Source: Paulinella micropora
Lineage: Eukaryota > Cercozoa > Imbricatea > Euglyphida
Length of the DNA stretch: 40,950 bases
Assembly (NCBI GenBank): GCA_009731375.1
Contig: BJOX01000365.1
Coordinates: forward strand, 328,528-369,477
Direction of reading: 5' to 3'
Position numbers and translations under genes: made by a program. The notes beneath the pieces are model-generated. The model saw nothing but the letters and a program-made list of their open reading frames with translations. It searched no databases and was not told where the DNA came from. Below, piece by piece: positions 1 to 10,895 of this stretch (its first letter is position 1; every line of letters starts with the position of its first letter).

Positions 1-67
1 CTCCCCTCACGGGTGAGACGATGGAGGCGCATGTGCAGAAATGCATCAGCCATTGACAGAGAAGCAC

Positions 68-88
68 TATTATTATTATTATTATTAC

Positions 89-129
<41 letters not shown>

Positions 130-181
130 TGAATGGAGGCACAATGTCCGACAGGATCAAAGGCCAATTGACTGATAAGTC

Positions 182-246
<65 letters not shown>
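68..246. repeat. (ATT)n microsatellites
   Basis: Two ATT/TTA tracts, about 68-129 and 181-246, are separated by about 50 bp of unique sequence. Any long reading frame here (poly-Ile and similar) is an artefact of the repeat. Confidence 0.97.
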
Positions 247-312
247 GGTTTCGTGTCTTGTCGTTGGGTGGGGAGCGCTTGAGTGCCCCTATTGCAGAAA
301 GCATTTATACTA

Positions 313-315
313 TGG

Positions 316-379
<64 letters not shown>

Positions 380-384
380 GATCG

Positions 385-444
<60 letters not shown>
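313..444. repeat. (ATCT)n microsatellite
   Basis: About 130 bp of tetranucleotide ATCT/TATC repeat, interrupted only by two ATCG units near 379-386. It does not encode a credible protein. Confidence 0.97.
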
Positions 445-507
445 GTGGTAGGGTTTCTCGGAGGTGTACATGGAGGCTTGGCCACGCTCCGTGGATTCAC
501 ATGTACA

Positions 508-1039
<532 letters not shown>

Positions 1040-1145
1040 ATCTATATCTATATCTATATCTATATCTATATCTATATCTATATCTATCTATCTATCTATC
1101 TGTTTATCTATCTATCCATGCATCCATCCATCCATCCATCCATCC

Positions 1146-1189
<44 letters not shown>

Positions 1190-1229
1190 GTCTATCTATC
1201 TATCTAACTGTCTATCTATCTATTTATTA

Positions 1230-1275
<46 letters not shown>

Positions 1276-1276
1276 A
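1040..1276. repeat. (TATATC)n / (TATC)n / (CATC)n microsatellite
   Basis: A hexamer tract TATATC (about 1040-1085) changes to TATC, then to a short CATC patch near 1115-1147, then back to TATC up to about 1276. The graded change of unit suggests point mutation followed by repeat expansion. Confidence 0.95.
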
Positions 1277-1939
1277 CCTTCTTACCTACCAGTGTTGCAT
1301 AGCCCGGGCTAGGTCCCTTCGGGGGTTTAGGCCTTATACAATGTCATTGTAGCTTGCGCAAGCTTACGGTGCTCAAAACACTTGGACTAACGGCTTCCTT
1401 TTCTTTCCCTTCTTCCTTATCCTCCCCACTCTCCATTCCTAGATTGCCTTTTTCTTCAACGTCCTCCTCTTCTTTTTCCAGAACACAGTCTACCCGTGAT
1501 TCCCATCCCGGACACATGCACAGTACACGAATTACTGTTTGATGTGAAACTGCGTTCCTTTGCAAGGACTACATTCCTTTTGCGACGTCTCATCTATACC
1601 TTCTTACCTACCTACCTATATATCTCTGCATTAGGATGCACGGGCAGGGATCACGCTGGTGGAGAGGGAACATGTAGGCAGCAGCAGCGAGAGGACAGCA
1701 ACTGCCAGCCAGGCTAGTCCTGCAGCTGGAGAAAAGAATTCGATAGGGACAGATCCGGACGATTGTCAATTGAGCTCACTGCCCGGCCTGGCCCCTATTG
1801 TGGCCGGAGTGTGTGTCAAGCCAGGAAAGCAAGTTGTGGAAAAGGAGGCAAAGAAGGAGAGGGAGGTCGTGCAGTTTGGTCAACGGCTTGCTCTAGGTTG
1901 GCTGAAAAATTCTTAAATGGAGGGGATGTGGTGGCGGGG
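1277..1939. other. Unassigned host-like sequence
   Basis: About 660 bp of mixed-composition DNA before the scaffold gap. Reading frames are short and show no domain, and no RNA gene or terminal repeat was recognised. A small inverted repeat, TTGCGCAAGC-like, lies near 1355. Confidence 0.5.
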
Positions 1940-2170
1940 NNNNNNNNNNNNNNNNNNNNNNNNNNNNNNNNNNNNNNNNNNNNNNNNNNNNNNNNNNNNN
2001 NNNNNNNNNNNNNNNNNNNNNNNNNNNNNNNNNNNNNNNNNNNNNNNNNNNNNNNNNNNNNNNNNNNNNNNNNNNNNNNNNNNNNNNNNNNNNNNNNNNN
2101 NNNNNNNNNNNNNNNNNNNNNNNNNNNNNNNNNNNNNNNNNNNNNNNNNNNNNNNNNNNNNNNNNNNNNN
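1940..2170. other. Assembly gap (231 N)
   Basis: A run of N. Frames crossing it are meaningless. A (TA)n tract follows at about 2274-2300. Confidence 1.
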
Positions 2171-3664
2171 AAAGGGGAGAGGGAGGAGTACGGATGAGAA
2201 GGTACGGAAAGCGGCGGTAGGGTGGAATGATGTGTTGGGGTGGTTGGTAGTTGTGATAGTTGCGGCGGGAGGGAATATATATATATATATATATATATAT
2301 TTTAATAATTATTTTTTTATTTTTTACAAATAAGGAATACACAAACGGTAGTATTACTACCTGCACACTGACATGTTCCTTTTTTACGCGAACACTGTTT
2401 TAATAAAATACTTGCCTTTACAACCGTCACCAGGCTTTGTTGTCATGAGTCGGACACACACGAACATCCGGCCAGGCTAAGTTCACCCTTCGCACCGTTT
2501 CAGTAAGAAGTGGGAACGGACGGTAAACAGTCTGTTTCAGTACTATAATGACTATAATAATGAGGCGCCTCATTCACAACTGAATTAATTCGCGTAAAGT
2601 TCAGGATAGTAAATCGGAAGTGACGGAAATTCAAACAGGAAAGACGTGGCGGGTAGCTTAAGAAGTTGAACAGTATAGAGGCCATTAGAAGCCGGTTTAA
2701 CGTCTCCCAGGCGTCCCTTAATACGTTATTCAATACTTACAGACAAAAGCAAACCAAACAAACGAAACAGCTGTTGCAGGTCACTAATTCATAAAATAAA
2801 AGGTATCCACACAGGGCATATTGGCATTGATGTCATCAATTCCACCCAGACCAGTAAATATCACCTTTTCCCGGATGATACATATGAACTATTAATATTA
2901 TATACCGGTTGATACGATGAATATTAACTGACGTATATAACGGTTGTATTAATCCCGTCAAGTTGACTTCCCAACCAAGCTCAGCCTCCCCCTTCAACTT
3001 GATCGGTTGATGGCATTACTAGAATACCAACTCTCAAACACAAAAGCTAGAAAAGATCCTATTATGCGCCTCACTGTTCACTGTTGCGCAATCAGAGTCC
3101 TTGTTACAGTGACTCAATATTTAATAATACAATATAACAACCATCTAACGATTTGTAGAATGAGGAATACCTAACGTAGAAGGGACTCTTTCGTACTCTC
3201 CAAGCCAAGGATAAGTTAACCGAACAGACCGGAACAGAGTAATTTAATACCATTATCTAGATGATATACCGGGTGGGCAGGCATAATCCCCTCTCCCTAT
3301 CGAGCGTGCCCTCGTCAGGATGCGCGAGAAGTCGAGTCAAGACCTAGACCAGCCGAACCACTAGAACCAAACCAGGATAAAATGTGAAAAAATTATCGAT
3401 ATCTCGAGTGACGGTCGGTGACTAGACCCTTCTATCTAATCTATAAGACATAAAAACTAACTTGAACGTGACCTATACTAAACGAAAAATAAAAAATCCT
3501 ATAAGACAAATAGCTATCCTAGTTTGCTATTGTGTCTCGGGCGACCGGTCCCTGCTCAATTTCTGCAACCCAGTTTCTAGAGTTTGAGGCACAGCAGGAT
3601 CGGAGGGGGCCGCGCCGCCTGCCTCGATGCGCAGCTCTTTGAATTCAAACATAAGTAGTATAAT
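2171..3664. other. Unassigned host-like sequence
   Basis: About 1.5 kb without a credible gene on either strand. It contains a (TA)n run at 2274-2300 and moderately AT-rich sequence with many short frames. I found no similarity to the Polinton or retrotransposon genes in this window, so it is probably host intergenic DNA left of the integrated virus. Confidence 0.5.
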
Positions 3665-3720
3665 ATACTTTCTAGGCGGGTCGTTTTTTCGTGCCTTAAA
3701 AACAACCTCCTAGAAAGTAT
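3665..3720. repeat. Long imperfect hairpin
   Basis: The 12-nt arm ATACTTTCTAGG (3665-3676) is exactly complementary to CCTAGAAAGTAT (3709-3720). Pairing extends imperfectly inward (GGGT/ACC and TTTTT/AAAAA). It lies in AT-rich DNA just outside the first recognisable virus gene. It may be a small MITE-like palindrome or a structured boundary element; no function can be assigned. Confidence 0.7.
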
Positions 3721-3779
3721 TAACGCTTCCAGCGCTATCTCCCACCAAATCAATACGAAGCGTCAAAACAGCAAAATCA

Positions 3780-4125
3780 AAAATCAAAATTTCAATCAAT
3801 GCAAGAAAGCAAAATAAAGAAATCTCTCTTACTCTTCATTTCGCTTTTAAATAAAAATAAAAATCAAGCAAAATTTTTTTCCGCTTTACTTTTACTTTTA
3901 AATAAAAACAAAAATCAATACGTAGTATAATATGAAATTTTTAATATCATTTTTCGCACCCTCAAAATGGCTATTAAAAACTTCATCGCCCTTCCTATTG
4001 ATTTGGCGCACAATCAATACAAGAGCACAAAACACCCCAAAGAGCCCTCTACATGAGCAATGAGAGAAAACATATATAAATAAAGAAAAATAAAAGACGT
4101 CCAAAAACCCTTACTTTAATAAACC
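3780..4125. other. AT-rich stretch with a short imperfect repeat, possible element edge
   Basis: Strongly AT-rich DNA holding two imperfect copies of a CTTTTAAATAAAAA(T/C)AAAAATCAA block, near 3842-3868 and 3893-3918. It precedes the leftmost virus-type gene and could include the left terminal region of the Polinton. No matching inverted copy was found in the window, because the other end of this element is missing. Confidence 0.35.
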
Positions 4126-4126
4126 T

Positions 4127-4585
4127 TTACAAGGTGTCAAGTGGGACAACCCAATTGATGGAATCTTCGTTGCCACCAACCTTCTTCGTCAAGGCTGAAA
4201 GTGATGGAAAGACGAGAATTTCTTCCTCATCTTTCCCCAGTGAAACCAGAAAGAATTTTTTATTCCTGGGATTTTTCATGGTTTCGTCGCGTTCTACCCA
4301 AGCGAACAAATAATTATCAGTTCTCTCCGTGGGGCTGCGGACGAAAAATTTTCGCTCAGCATGAAAAGAATTTATGTTTTCCTTTCCAAGTTGAGCAAAA
4401 TCGCGCGGAACCCTAACTAACTTGGGGTTCTTCATCTCACTAGGGGCTTTAGTTTCCACATCGCCCCAAGACTTCCAAAAACCTACAACCACATTCATTA
4501 TCATTAAAGAGAAACAATAGACTTAGGACTTACCAGCAAGGTTGATTTCGCCGAGTTGGTCGGCTACTTCATTTGGCTCTCCCAT
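4127..4585 (-). CDS. Spliced hypothetical protein, 135 aa, 51-nt intron
   Basis: Exon 1 is 4534-4585 (52 nt, starts MGEPNEVADQLGE). Exon 2 is 4127-4482 (356 nt, ends in a stop). The 51-nt intron between them, 4483-4533 on minus, begins GTAAGT and ends TTGTAG. Joining at these sites keeps the frame and gives 136 codons including stop; without splicing, exon 2 has only a weak internal start. I do not recognise the family. The protein is soluble, charged, has several Trp residues and no membrane segment. It is the leftmost gene of the block, downstream of and co-oriented with the integrase and a coiled-coil gene, so it is probably part of the element, though a flanking host gene is possible. Confidence 0.6.
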
Positions 4586-4720
4586 AGTCTATTACACACA
4601 CCAAACGCATGTGTAATAGAAATTTCTTTGAATGATGGTGGGGTTTGAACCCCTGGTTTTTAGAAAAACCATTATTGTTGTTTCGGATAACTCCAAAATC
4701 AACATTTGACACTAAGTATT

Positions 4721-5237
4721 TTATTCCGAGTTGCTACCAACACTCTCGGTTCTGAAGACTCTGTGCATGTTTCTATCGTTTTTACGATTACTATTATTTA
4801 CGTATTCGTTAATTCCATTACTAGAGTATTTGTTAAAAGAAGAATTAAACGATAAATGTTCTTTTTCAATACCAGCGAGAATTCTATTAAAGACAATGGC
4901 GGAAAGTTGGCCGCGATTATCATTTTTCCACTTATAGAAATTATCGCGTTCTTTGTTTTTTTTTTTCCAATTTCTTTTTTCTCAATCGAATAAGTTTATC
5001 CTCCTCTACTTCATTATTTTCAATAGTCATTCGTTTTAACATCTCATTGATAGCATCAACTTTAATTATGTCTGTCTGTTTCTTTTCAACGAGACGCGCA
5101 ATTTCTTTATCAGGTTTTGAAATTCTTTCTTCGCAAGCGATTTTATCCTTATTTAGTCTATCCTTTCAAGGTCTGCGAATTTCGTATTCCTCCAACCAAT
5201 CGGTTTTAGTTTTGTTTCTACTAGGAATTAAGTCCAT
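4721..5237 (-). pseudogene. Broken coiled-coil protein gene
   Basis: Reading minus from an ATG at 5237, about 23 codons end at an in-frame TGA near 5165. The same frame then continues with a long Lys/Glu-rich stretch typical of a coiled coil. It loses frame again at an 11-A run (11 T on plus, about 4956-4966), and the sense continues in another frame to a stop at 4721-4723. Total span about 170 codons. The C-terminal part has an NFYKWKNDN-type motif and Asn/Ser-rich sequence. No family is recognised. One break is homopolymeric and may be a sequencing error; the TGA is not. It lies between the integrase and the spliced gene on the same strand. Confidence 0.5.
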
Positions 5238-5508
5238 TACTGCGACAAAAAGTGTAATTTTGTCGCAAAAAAAAAGCGAAATTCTGCTGAAACCTCTGCG
5301 ACACTGAAACCCAAAAAATGAAAAAAAATGTCGCAACAAAAAAGTGAAATTTTGTCGCATGGTGATATTCGCGGAAATAGAATTTTCTAGAATTTGGTGT
5401 AATAAATGACACTTCAAATACCTTTTTTCCTGTATCACTGGCAGGTTCACGCGGTAGATAGACTAATGGGTTCAACATAGTCATTGAAATTTTAGGTTGC
5501 GGGTTCAA
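5221..5508 (-). CDS. Hypothetical small protein, uncertain
   Basis: A 95-codon minus-strand frame downstream of the integrase. Its first 50 residues (starts MNPQPKISMTML) look protein-like, while the C-terminal half is encoded by the GTCGCA hairpin repeats and becomes Phe-rich and low in information. It may be a short gene that truly ends earlier, or an N-terminal segment of the next gene separated by a frame change. No domain is recognised. Confidence 0.3.
   Translation of the reverse strand: MNPQPKISMTMLNPLVYLPREPASDTGKKVFEVSFITPNSRKFYFREYHHATKFHFFVATFFFIFWVSVSQRFQQNFAFFLRQNYTFCRSNGLNS
5241..5359. repeat. Cluster of TGCGACA/TGTCGCA inverted repeats
   Basis: TGCGACAAAA (5241-5250) pairs perfectly with TTTTGTCGCA (5258-5267) around a 7-nt loop. 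A second pair is TGCGACA (5297-5303) with TGTCGCA (5329-5335). A third TTTTGTCGCA lies at 5350-5359, after an AGTGAAA block that repeats the first loop (AGTGTAA). The cluster lies directly upstream of the ATG at 5237 on minus, so it may be a promoter-proximal or transcript-end structure. Confidence 0.7.
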
Positions 5509-5570
5509 TTCCGATGGAAATTACATCTATACGCTGTGGATCTTTTGTTTTTTTGCTTATAAATTTAATA

Positions 5571-6571
5571 TTACCTTAGCCTTTTTTTTTCTCTCTTTGA
5601 AGTCCTGATATTCTCTGGTTGAATGTCTTCACGCTTTAGCAGTTCTTTTGTTTTTTTCTCTTTAATGACTTCTTTAGTTTGCTCCTTCATATCTTTTTCT
5701 TCGTCAATTGGTTTATCAAAATCAGTCTTCAATAAATCTCTTGGACTTACTAACTCATCGTTATTTAATATGATTTTGAAGCCAGAACGTCCCTTGACTT
5801 TATAAATAATTTTGCTGAAAGTCTTACCGCCTTTGGAAAAAACATTCTGTTTGTTTTCTTTTTTTACACTATCCCCTACTTCAAATTCTTCAATTAAATT
5901 ATCACGTGTTATCGTTTGTTTATTTTTATCTCTCCCGAAAAATACATCAACAGGTTTGGCTTGAATCCCTCTATGAACTTTATGATTATAAGCATCAACT
6001 AAGTCTTGAATATAACTAACCCAATCAAAATTACGATTGGTTTCAAATAAAAGGTCAAGCCATCTCCTTATACTTCTTATAACTATATCAACAACCGCGA
6101 GCGCTCTATGGTCGCCAACTTCAACAACATCGTGTTTAATTCCATTTTCAATAAAATATTCGCGGGTTGCTCCTTTATATTCTCCCCCGCTGTCAGTGGT
6201 AATTGATTTTGGTTTATATTTGATTGATTTCAAAGCGTAATATACTTCTTTTGCTGTTTTATTTTTTAATTGAATGATTATTAAATATCGTGAATGACAA
6301 TCAATCCAAACAAGCATCCAAGCATAGCCCTTATTTCCTTTCTGATCTTTTATCTTACTCATATCTGCTAAGTCAAGAAAGACTTGGTCTAATGGTTTAT
6401 CAACCCATATAGTGTTCCATATTTTTGGGTTCTTTTTCTGGTGGTGAATTTCCAGTGCTTCTTCTTCTTTTGTTTTAACTACTTCTCCCGTAGGCGTATC
6501 CTCTAATTGACTATTACGATTTTGATTATTATTATATTTGTATGTTTATGGTCTAAATCAGGCATTAGCAT
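5571..6571 (-). CDS. RVE-family integrase (Polinton type), N-terminal frame break
   Basis: A retrovirus-like integrase that would insert the element into host DNA. The main frame (from 6362, internal ATG) carries the catalytic core: first Asp in LDLADM just upstream of that ATG, second Asp in TTDSGGEYKG, then the ALAVVDIVIRSIRRWLD helix, where an Asp stands where many RVE proteins have Glu. A conserved HRGIQAKPVDVFFGRD segment follows, then a basic C-terminal region. The frame is open upstream to about 6537 without a start codon. A likely start, MPDLDH or the in-frame ATG just before it (6565-6571), is in another frame, with the shift inside an AAT/ATA repeat near 6530. The start overlaps the stop of the upstream zinc-binding gene. 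Confidence 0.85.
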
Positions 6572-6822
6572 TTGATTACGGCTAAAGGTTTATCCTTATA
6601 TTTTATCCGTTCATTTTTTTCGTAATTAAAGCAAAACATAGAACAAAATTCGTAAGTATGAAATTCATCAAAACTATCATCTACTGCAGTCATATGTCTA
6701 TTACCAAGACATAGACTCATTCTACACACATAGCAATGATAATAGTTAGGTAGTTTATCGCTATATATAAAAGATTGAATACAAAGACGGACATCAAGCG
6801 GTAAATCTTTTATCTTATCCAT
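6565..6822 (-). CDS. Small Cys-rich, probably zinc-binding protein
   Basis: From ATG 6822 this encodes about 85 residues; an upstream in-frame ATG at 6843 would overlap the divergent neighbour, so 6822 is preferred. A CYVC pair and a later CSMFC pair, with His residues between, suggest one zinc-binding knuckle of treble-clef or FCS/MYM-like type. No exact family is recognised. Its stop overlaps the start of the integrase gene (ATGCTAATG arrangement), which suggests co-transcription. Its ATG is only 8 bp from the ATG of the divergent 6831 gene. Confidence 0.65.
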   Translation of the reverse strand: MDKIKDLPLDVRLCIQSFIYSDKLPNYYHCYVCRMSLCLGNRHMTAVDDSFDEFHTYEFCSMFCFNYEKNERIKYKDKPLAVIKC

Positions 6823-6830
6823 TATATAAA

Positions 6831-7088
6831 ATGAGGTTTTCAAAGTCCAACGTTAAGAATCAAAAATATAAAATCATTAGTCCAAAAGGTAAGGTTATTA
6901 ATTTTGGAGATACCAGATATGAGCATTATAAAGACCGCATAGGACTATATTCACATTTCAATCATCTGGATAAAGAAAGAAGAAAAAACTATAGAGCAAG
7001 AGCAAAAGCAATACGAAATTCAAAAGGTGAATTAACTTATAATAATCCTGAGTATGCAAATTATTATTCTTATCACTACCTCTGGTAA
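6831..7088 (+). CDS. Small basic virus-type protein (FGDTRYEHYKDR family)
   Basis: 85 residues, basic, intact. It shows a KKGKxIxFGDxRYEHYKDR-like start, a LYSHFNHLDKERRKNY centre and a terminal SYHYLW. This layout matches a small uncharacterised protein found in many giant viruses and Polinton-like viruses, possibly the Pfam DUF5754 group; the assignment is from pattern memory and the function is unknown. It is divergent from the zinc-binding gene (8 bp between start codons) and convergent with the 7092 gene (3 bp between stops). Confidence 0.7.
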   Translation: MRFSKSNVKNQKYKIISPKGKVINFGDTRYEHYKDRIGLYSHFNHLDKERRKNYRARAKAIRNSKGELTYNNPEYANYYSYHYLW

Positions 7089-7091
7089 TAT

Positions 7092-7610
7092 CTAAAATTT
7101 AAGAAACATCCGCGAGACATCTTCACTTTTTTCTTTCTTAGCACCTGAAGATTGATTATATACTTTTACACTTACACTACTTGATTTATTTCCTTTCCCC
7201 TTCTTTGGTTTTGGTATTTCTTCTTCGCTGCTCTCGCTTTCGCTTTCACTTTCTTCACTCTCGGGCTCTGGCTTTTTACTCTTCTTCGCTGTCTTAGTTT
7301 CCGCCTTCGCTCTTTTAATTTTCATCTTAGCCATCTTTTCGGCAATGATATCAGTAAAATCAACCTCATCCTCACTCTCACTCTGCTCAGGTGTGTCATC
7401 TTGTTCCTTCTCATTAATGATATCGGTTGCTAAATTCTTATTTTCTATCTCTGCTATTTTTCGCTCCATATCTTCGTCTTCGTTTTTAACCGCGTTTCGG
7501 TATTGCGCCAAAACATTTTTAGCATGCTCCATCTTTCGTTGTTTCGCTTTCGCTTTTATTCCTTCCACAGCACTACCCCAATTCTTACGACTTGCTTCGG
7601 GGGACGGCAT
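7092..7610 (-). CDS. Charged, disordered virion-associated-like protein
   Basis: 172 residues. The N-terminus (MPSPEASRKNWGSAVEG) and a helical Lys/Glu region to about residue 65 are followed by acidic Ser/Glu blocks alternating with Lys-rich blocks, then a short conserved-looking end (SEDVSRMFLKF). No catalytic motif. The composition fits an intrinsically disordered viral protein, for example a core or scaffold protein. The frame is intact. It is divergent from the fibre gene at 7680 across a 69-bp AT-rich spacer that could hold both promoters. Confidence 0.6.
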   Translation of the reverse strand: MPSPEASRKNWGSAVEGIKAKAKQRKMEHAKNVLAQYRNAVKNEDEDMERKIAEIENKNLATDIINEKEQDDTPEQSESEDEVDFTDIIAEKMAKMKIKRAKAETKTAKKSKKPEPESEESESESESSEEEIPKPKKGKGNKSSSVSVKVYNQSSGAKKEKSEDVSRMFLKF

Positions 7611-7679
7611 TCTATACTAAGATTTATATATTTTTAGTATTTTTTAATAAATAATACATATTTAATTACTTAATATAAC

Positions 7680-10600
7680 ATGAGTTTCAAGTCGCTCTTA
7701 GGCTTGTCAAAAATTGCTGTTGATAGTTTAAATATACTTAACTTAGACTTAACCAATACCAACATAGTGGGCTTAAACACAGACAGAGTGCCAGAAGATG
7801 CTGACCCCGTAAATCTTTATTACACTGACGGCCGATTTGATACAAGGTTATCCAGCAAGACAACGACTGATGTCAAAGAAGGAAAAAATTTATACTATAC
7901 AGAGCAACGAGTAAGGTGCGCCGATAGCGATGAATAGTATCTAACATATAACTCAATAAACTGGGTAAATAAAACATTTCCGATAAATGTGGATGAATTC
8001 GGCAATATTAGTATGGGAGGGAAGAATATAACAGGAGTTAATTTACTAAATACCAAAGATGTTGATGAATGGATATTTGAACACCAAGATAATAATGATA
8101 AAGTTTCAGCGAGTGGAAGCATAGATAGCCACAGCGATGTGACAATAACAGGCTTCCCAGCAGATAACCAACTGCTTATGTATAGCACGGGGCAATGGAG
8201 AAACACCACACCACCCTTTCTTAGATTAGACGGCACTGCTAGTATGACGGGGGCTCTAAATATGGGCGGTTTTGCTATTTCAGGGGCTTCTACGTATAAT
8301 GGAATTAATCTCGCTAATCTCGCAGTTGATGGTTCGGTGGTTAAACTAACAGGAGACCAAACCATAGCAGGAATTAAAACATTTAGCAGTATAATAAATG
8401 CGAGTGCGGGGATTGATATTAAAAGCCAAAGCATAACAAATGTAAATCAACTAAATGGCAGGTCTATCACAACTTGGCTATCAGAGCACGATACGAACAC
8501 GGCAAAAGTGTCGGCGAGTGGAAGTATTGATACACATAGCGATGTGATTATAACAACAGCAGCAGATAATCAACTACTCATTTATAGCACTGGACAATGG
8601 AGAAACGTGGCATCACCCTTTCTTAGATTAGACGGCACTGCTAGTATGACGGGAGGACTAAATATGGGAAATCAAAATATAACAAATGTGAATTTAGTTG
8701 ATGGTGTGGATATTTCTGTCCTTGATAGTTCGGCGGTTAAAACCTCAGGAAACCAAACAATAGCAGGAATTAAGACATATAACAGTGGCGTTGAAATAAC
8801 TGGGAATTCAATAAATTCAACAACGAAGGGAGCATTCATTGTTTTCAATTCTACCAGTAATATTGGGTCTATTGCTAGTTTGGATATGAACACAGCAACA
8901 TATTACAACTTTGAAATTTCTGCGAAAAAAATAAGTTTTATTATTGACGGGACGATTGTTTCGTGGATTAATGCTACTGGATTAGATTGTAATAGTAGTC
9001 GGATTGTTAATCTAGGAGCGCCACAAAATGCGAATGAAGCGGTAAATAGGCAATATCTGGAGGACAATTGTGTGAAACTAACAACAGACCAAACCATAAC
9101 AGGAAGTAAAACATTTAATGGGGTGAGCACTACGATAAAATATCTAACTTTAACGAACAATGCAGATTTTAATAATCAAACTATCACTAATGGTGGAAAT
9201 ATAACATATAATGGGGCGAGGATATTAAACCAAAATGGAGGAGATATATTCTTTTCACAGACATCAGGTAATTATCAATACTTCTTATTTACTCTAAATA
9301 CCGCTACAAGTGGAACCGCGAACCAACGAGGTTATGTATTCACGAATGTAGCATTTGATGCAAAAGGGGCGGGACTTTATATTTCAAAACTTTTGGATAA
9401 TAAAAGTGTTTCGTCTGACATTGTCCGTTTTAACAATGCTGGCGGTATGCGATTTTATGGAGCCTTAGATATGAACTCAAACAACATAACAAATGGTGGA
9501 ACAATAACAGGAACTACATTAACGGCAACTGCTGGTATGACTACAACAACATTAACAACGAGCGACAAAATAACAACAACATCAGGTATGCCAATAATCA
9601 TAGGCAATACAAATAAAGGAATAGGAACAACAGCGGGTTTAGAATTGTATGGGACTTATAACAACAATACTACTGGAGCACATATGCAGGCTATTACAAC
9701 GGAAGATATTTATCCTACTTTTCAACTAACTAATTTAAGTCATAATAACATAAATATGACCTTTGATGCGTATTTAGATGCTGGCGGATGGAAATCAAGT
9801 TATGCGAGTTCTAATTTTCTAATTAGTAAATGGAATAATAAACTTAGATTTTTGTATGATAGCGGGAAAAGTGTGGGGGTTGCTGTTCCTTGGTCTCTCG
9901 CTCTGGAACTTGACACATCGGGCTTATTAACAACAAAGGCGATTACAGCGAGTGGGGCGATAACGGCGAATGCGGGTATATCAACAACAACGGCAACCGC
10001 GAGTGGATTAATAACGGCAAATGCGGGTATATCAACAACCACATTAACAACAAGTGGCTTACTAACTGCGAATGCGGGGATTACATACTCTGGGGTGCTA
10101 ACGACCACAACTAATAATGGAGCAAAAATAGGAATTCAAGAACAAACAGACGGGACGCTTGCGAGAGGAATATTTATGTGGGATACTGCTGATTCAGCAT
10201 GGGGGATTTATATGTCTCAGTCTGGGACAAATAAATCATTAAGTGGAGGAACAGCACCAGCAGGAGGAGTAGGCGGAGGATTAACTTCTTATGCTATTAG
10301 ATTTAGAGTGAATAATTCTTCAACGAGTGGGTTCATATGGGAGAATAGTGCAAATACTGTTTTAATGTCTTTGAAAGCAAGTGATGGACAATTATGGGTA
10401 TTGTCTAATCCAATTCAATATTCAGACAGGAGAAAAAAAGAAGATATAAAGGAATGCTTAGGCTTAGATTTTATTAATAAGTTAAATCCAGTTTGCTATC
10501 GTATGATTGATGACAACAAGAAACAAAGAACGGGTTTGATAGCACAGGAATTAGAAATCGTATTAACAGAAATGGATATGCTAGATTTTGGCGGTTTTAT

Positions 10601-10895
10601 AAAAGAAACAATTATGGTTCCGTGTCCAAAGCAAAGAAAAGAATGCGAATTGAAAGGTGTGAGTGTTAATCCAGAAGATGTTAAATGTGTTGATAGTGGT
10701 GATGTCGGTTATGGTATAGGTTATTCCGAGTTTATCGCCCCGTTAATTAAAGCGGTTCAACAATTATCAGAAAAGGTAGTTAATTTAGAAAAAGAAAATA
10801 AACTTTTACTTAATATACTACAAGACCAAGCAAATCAATTAGCAGAAATACGAGCAGTATATTTATCAACTACACTCCCAATCTCAAATATTTGA
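7680..10895 (+). CDS. Fibre/spike protein with C-terminal peptidase S74 chaperone domain; in-frame TAG
   Basis: A trimeric fibre-type protein for host attachment. It starts at ATG 7680 with NLYYTDGRF/NLYYTEQRV motifs common in phage and viral fibres. The frame is interrupted by TAG at 7935-7937 and continues in the same frame, open from 7938 to a TGA at 10893-10895, about 1,070 codons in all. The centre has repeated blocks: SASGSIDxHSDV, STGQWRN, FLRLDGTASMTG (twice) and QTIxGxKTF (four times), plus short Thr/Ala repeats near 9480-10080. The C-terminus from about 10420 has SDRRKKEDI, the catalytic Ser region of the S74 intramolecular chaperone, then a TGLIAQE motif and a final coiled coil. 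Family knowledge: S74 domains fold fibre trimers and then cleave themselves off. A palindrome overlaps the stop. Confidence 0.85.
8100..8665 (+). repeat. 402-bp-spaced internal repeat in the fibre gene
   Basis: Two copies of a block about 160 bp long (near 8100-8260 and 8504-8660). They share an exact 40-nt segment at 8212-8251 and 8614-8653, an offset of 402 bp (134 codons). The repeat keeps the reading frame, as expected for a fibre shaft that grows or shrinks by recombination. Confidence 0.85.

Noticed and set aside
4637-4720. tRNA-like T-arm (GGGGTTCAAACCCC on minus) with a possible anticodon hairpin
   Set aside because: The 5' acceptor strand that should pair with the ACCATCA after the T-arm is not present, and no D-arm could be drawn.
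5490-5520. B-box-like GGTTCAATTCC on plus, suggesting a tRNA gene
   Set aside because: The T-stem has mismatches and no complete cloverleaf fits.
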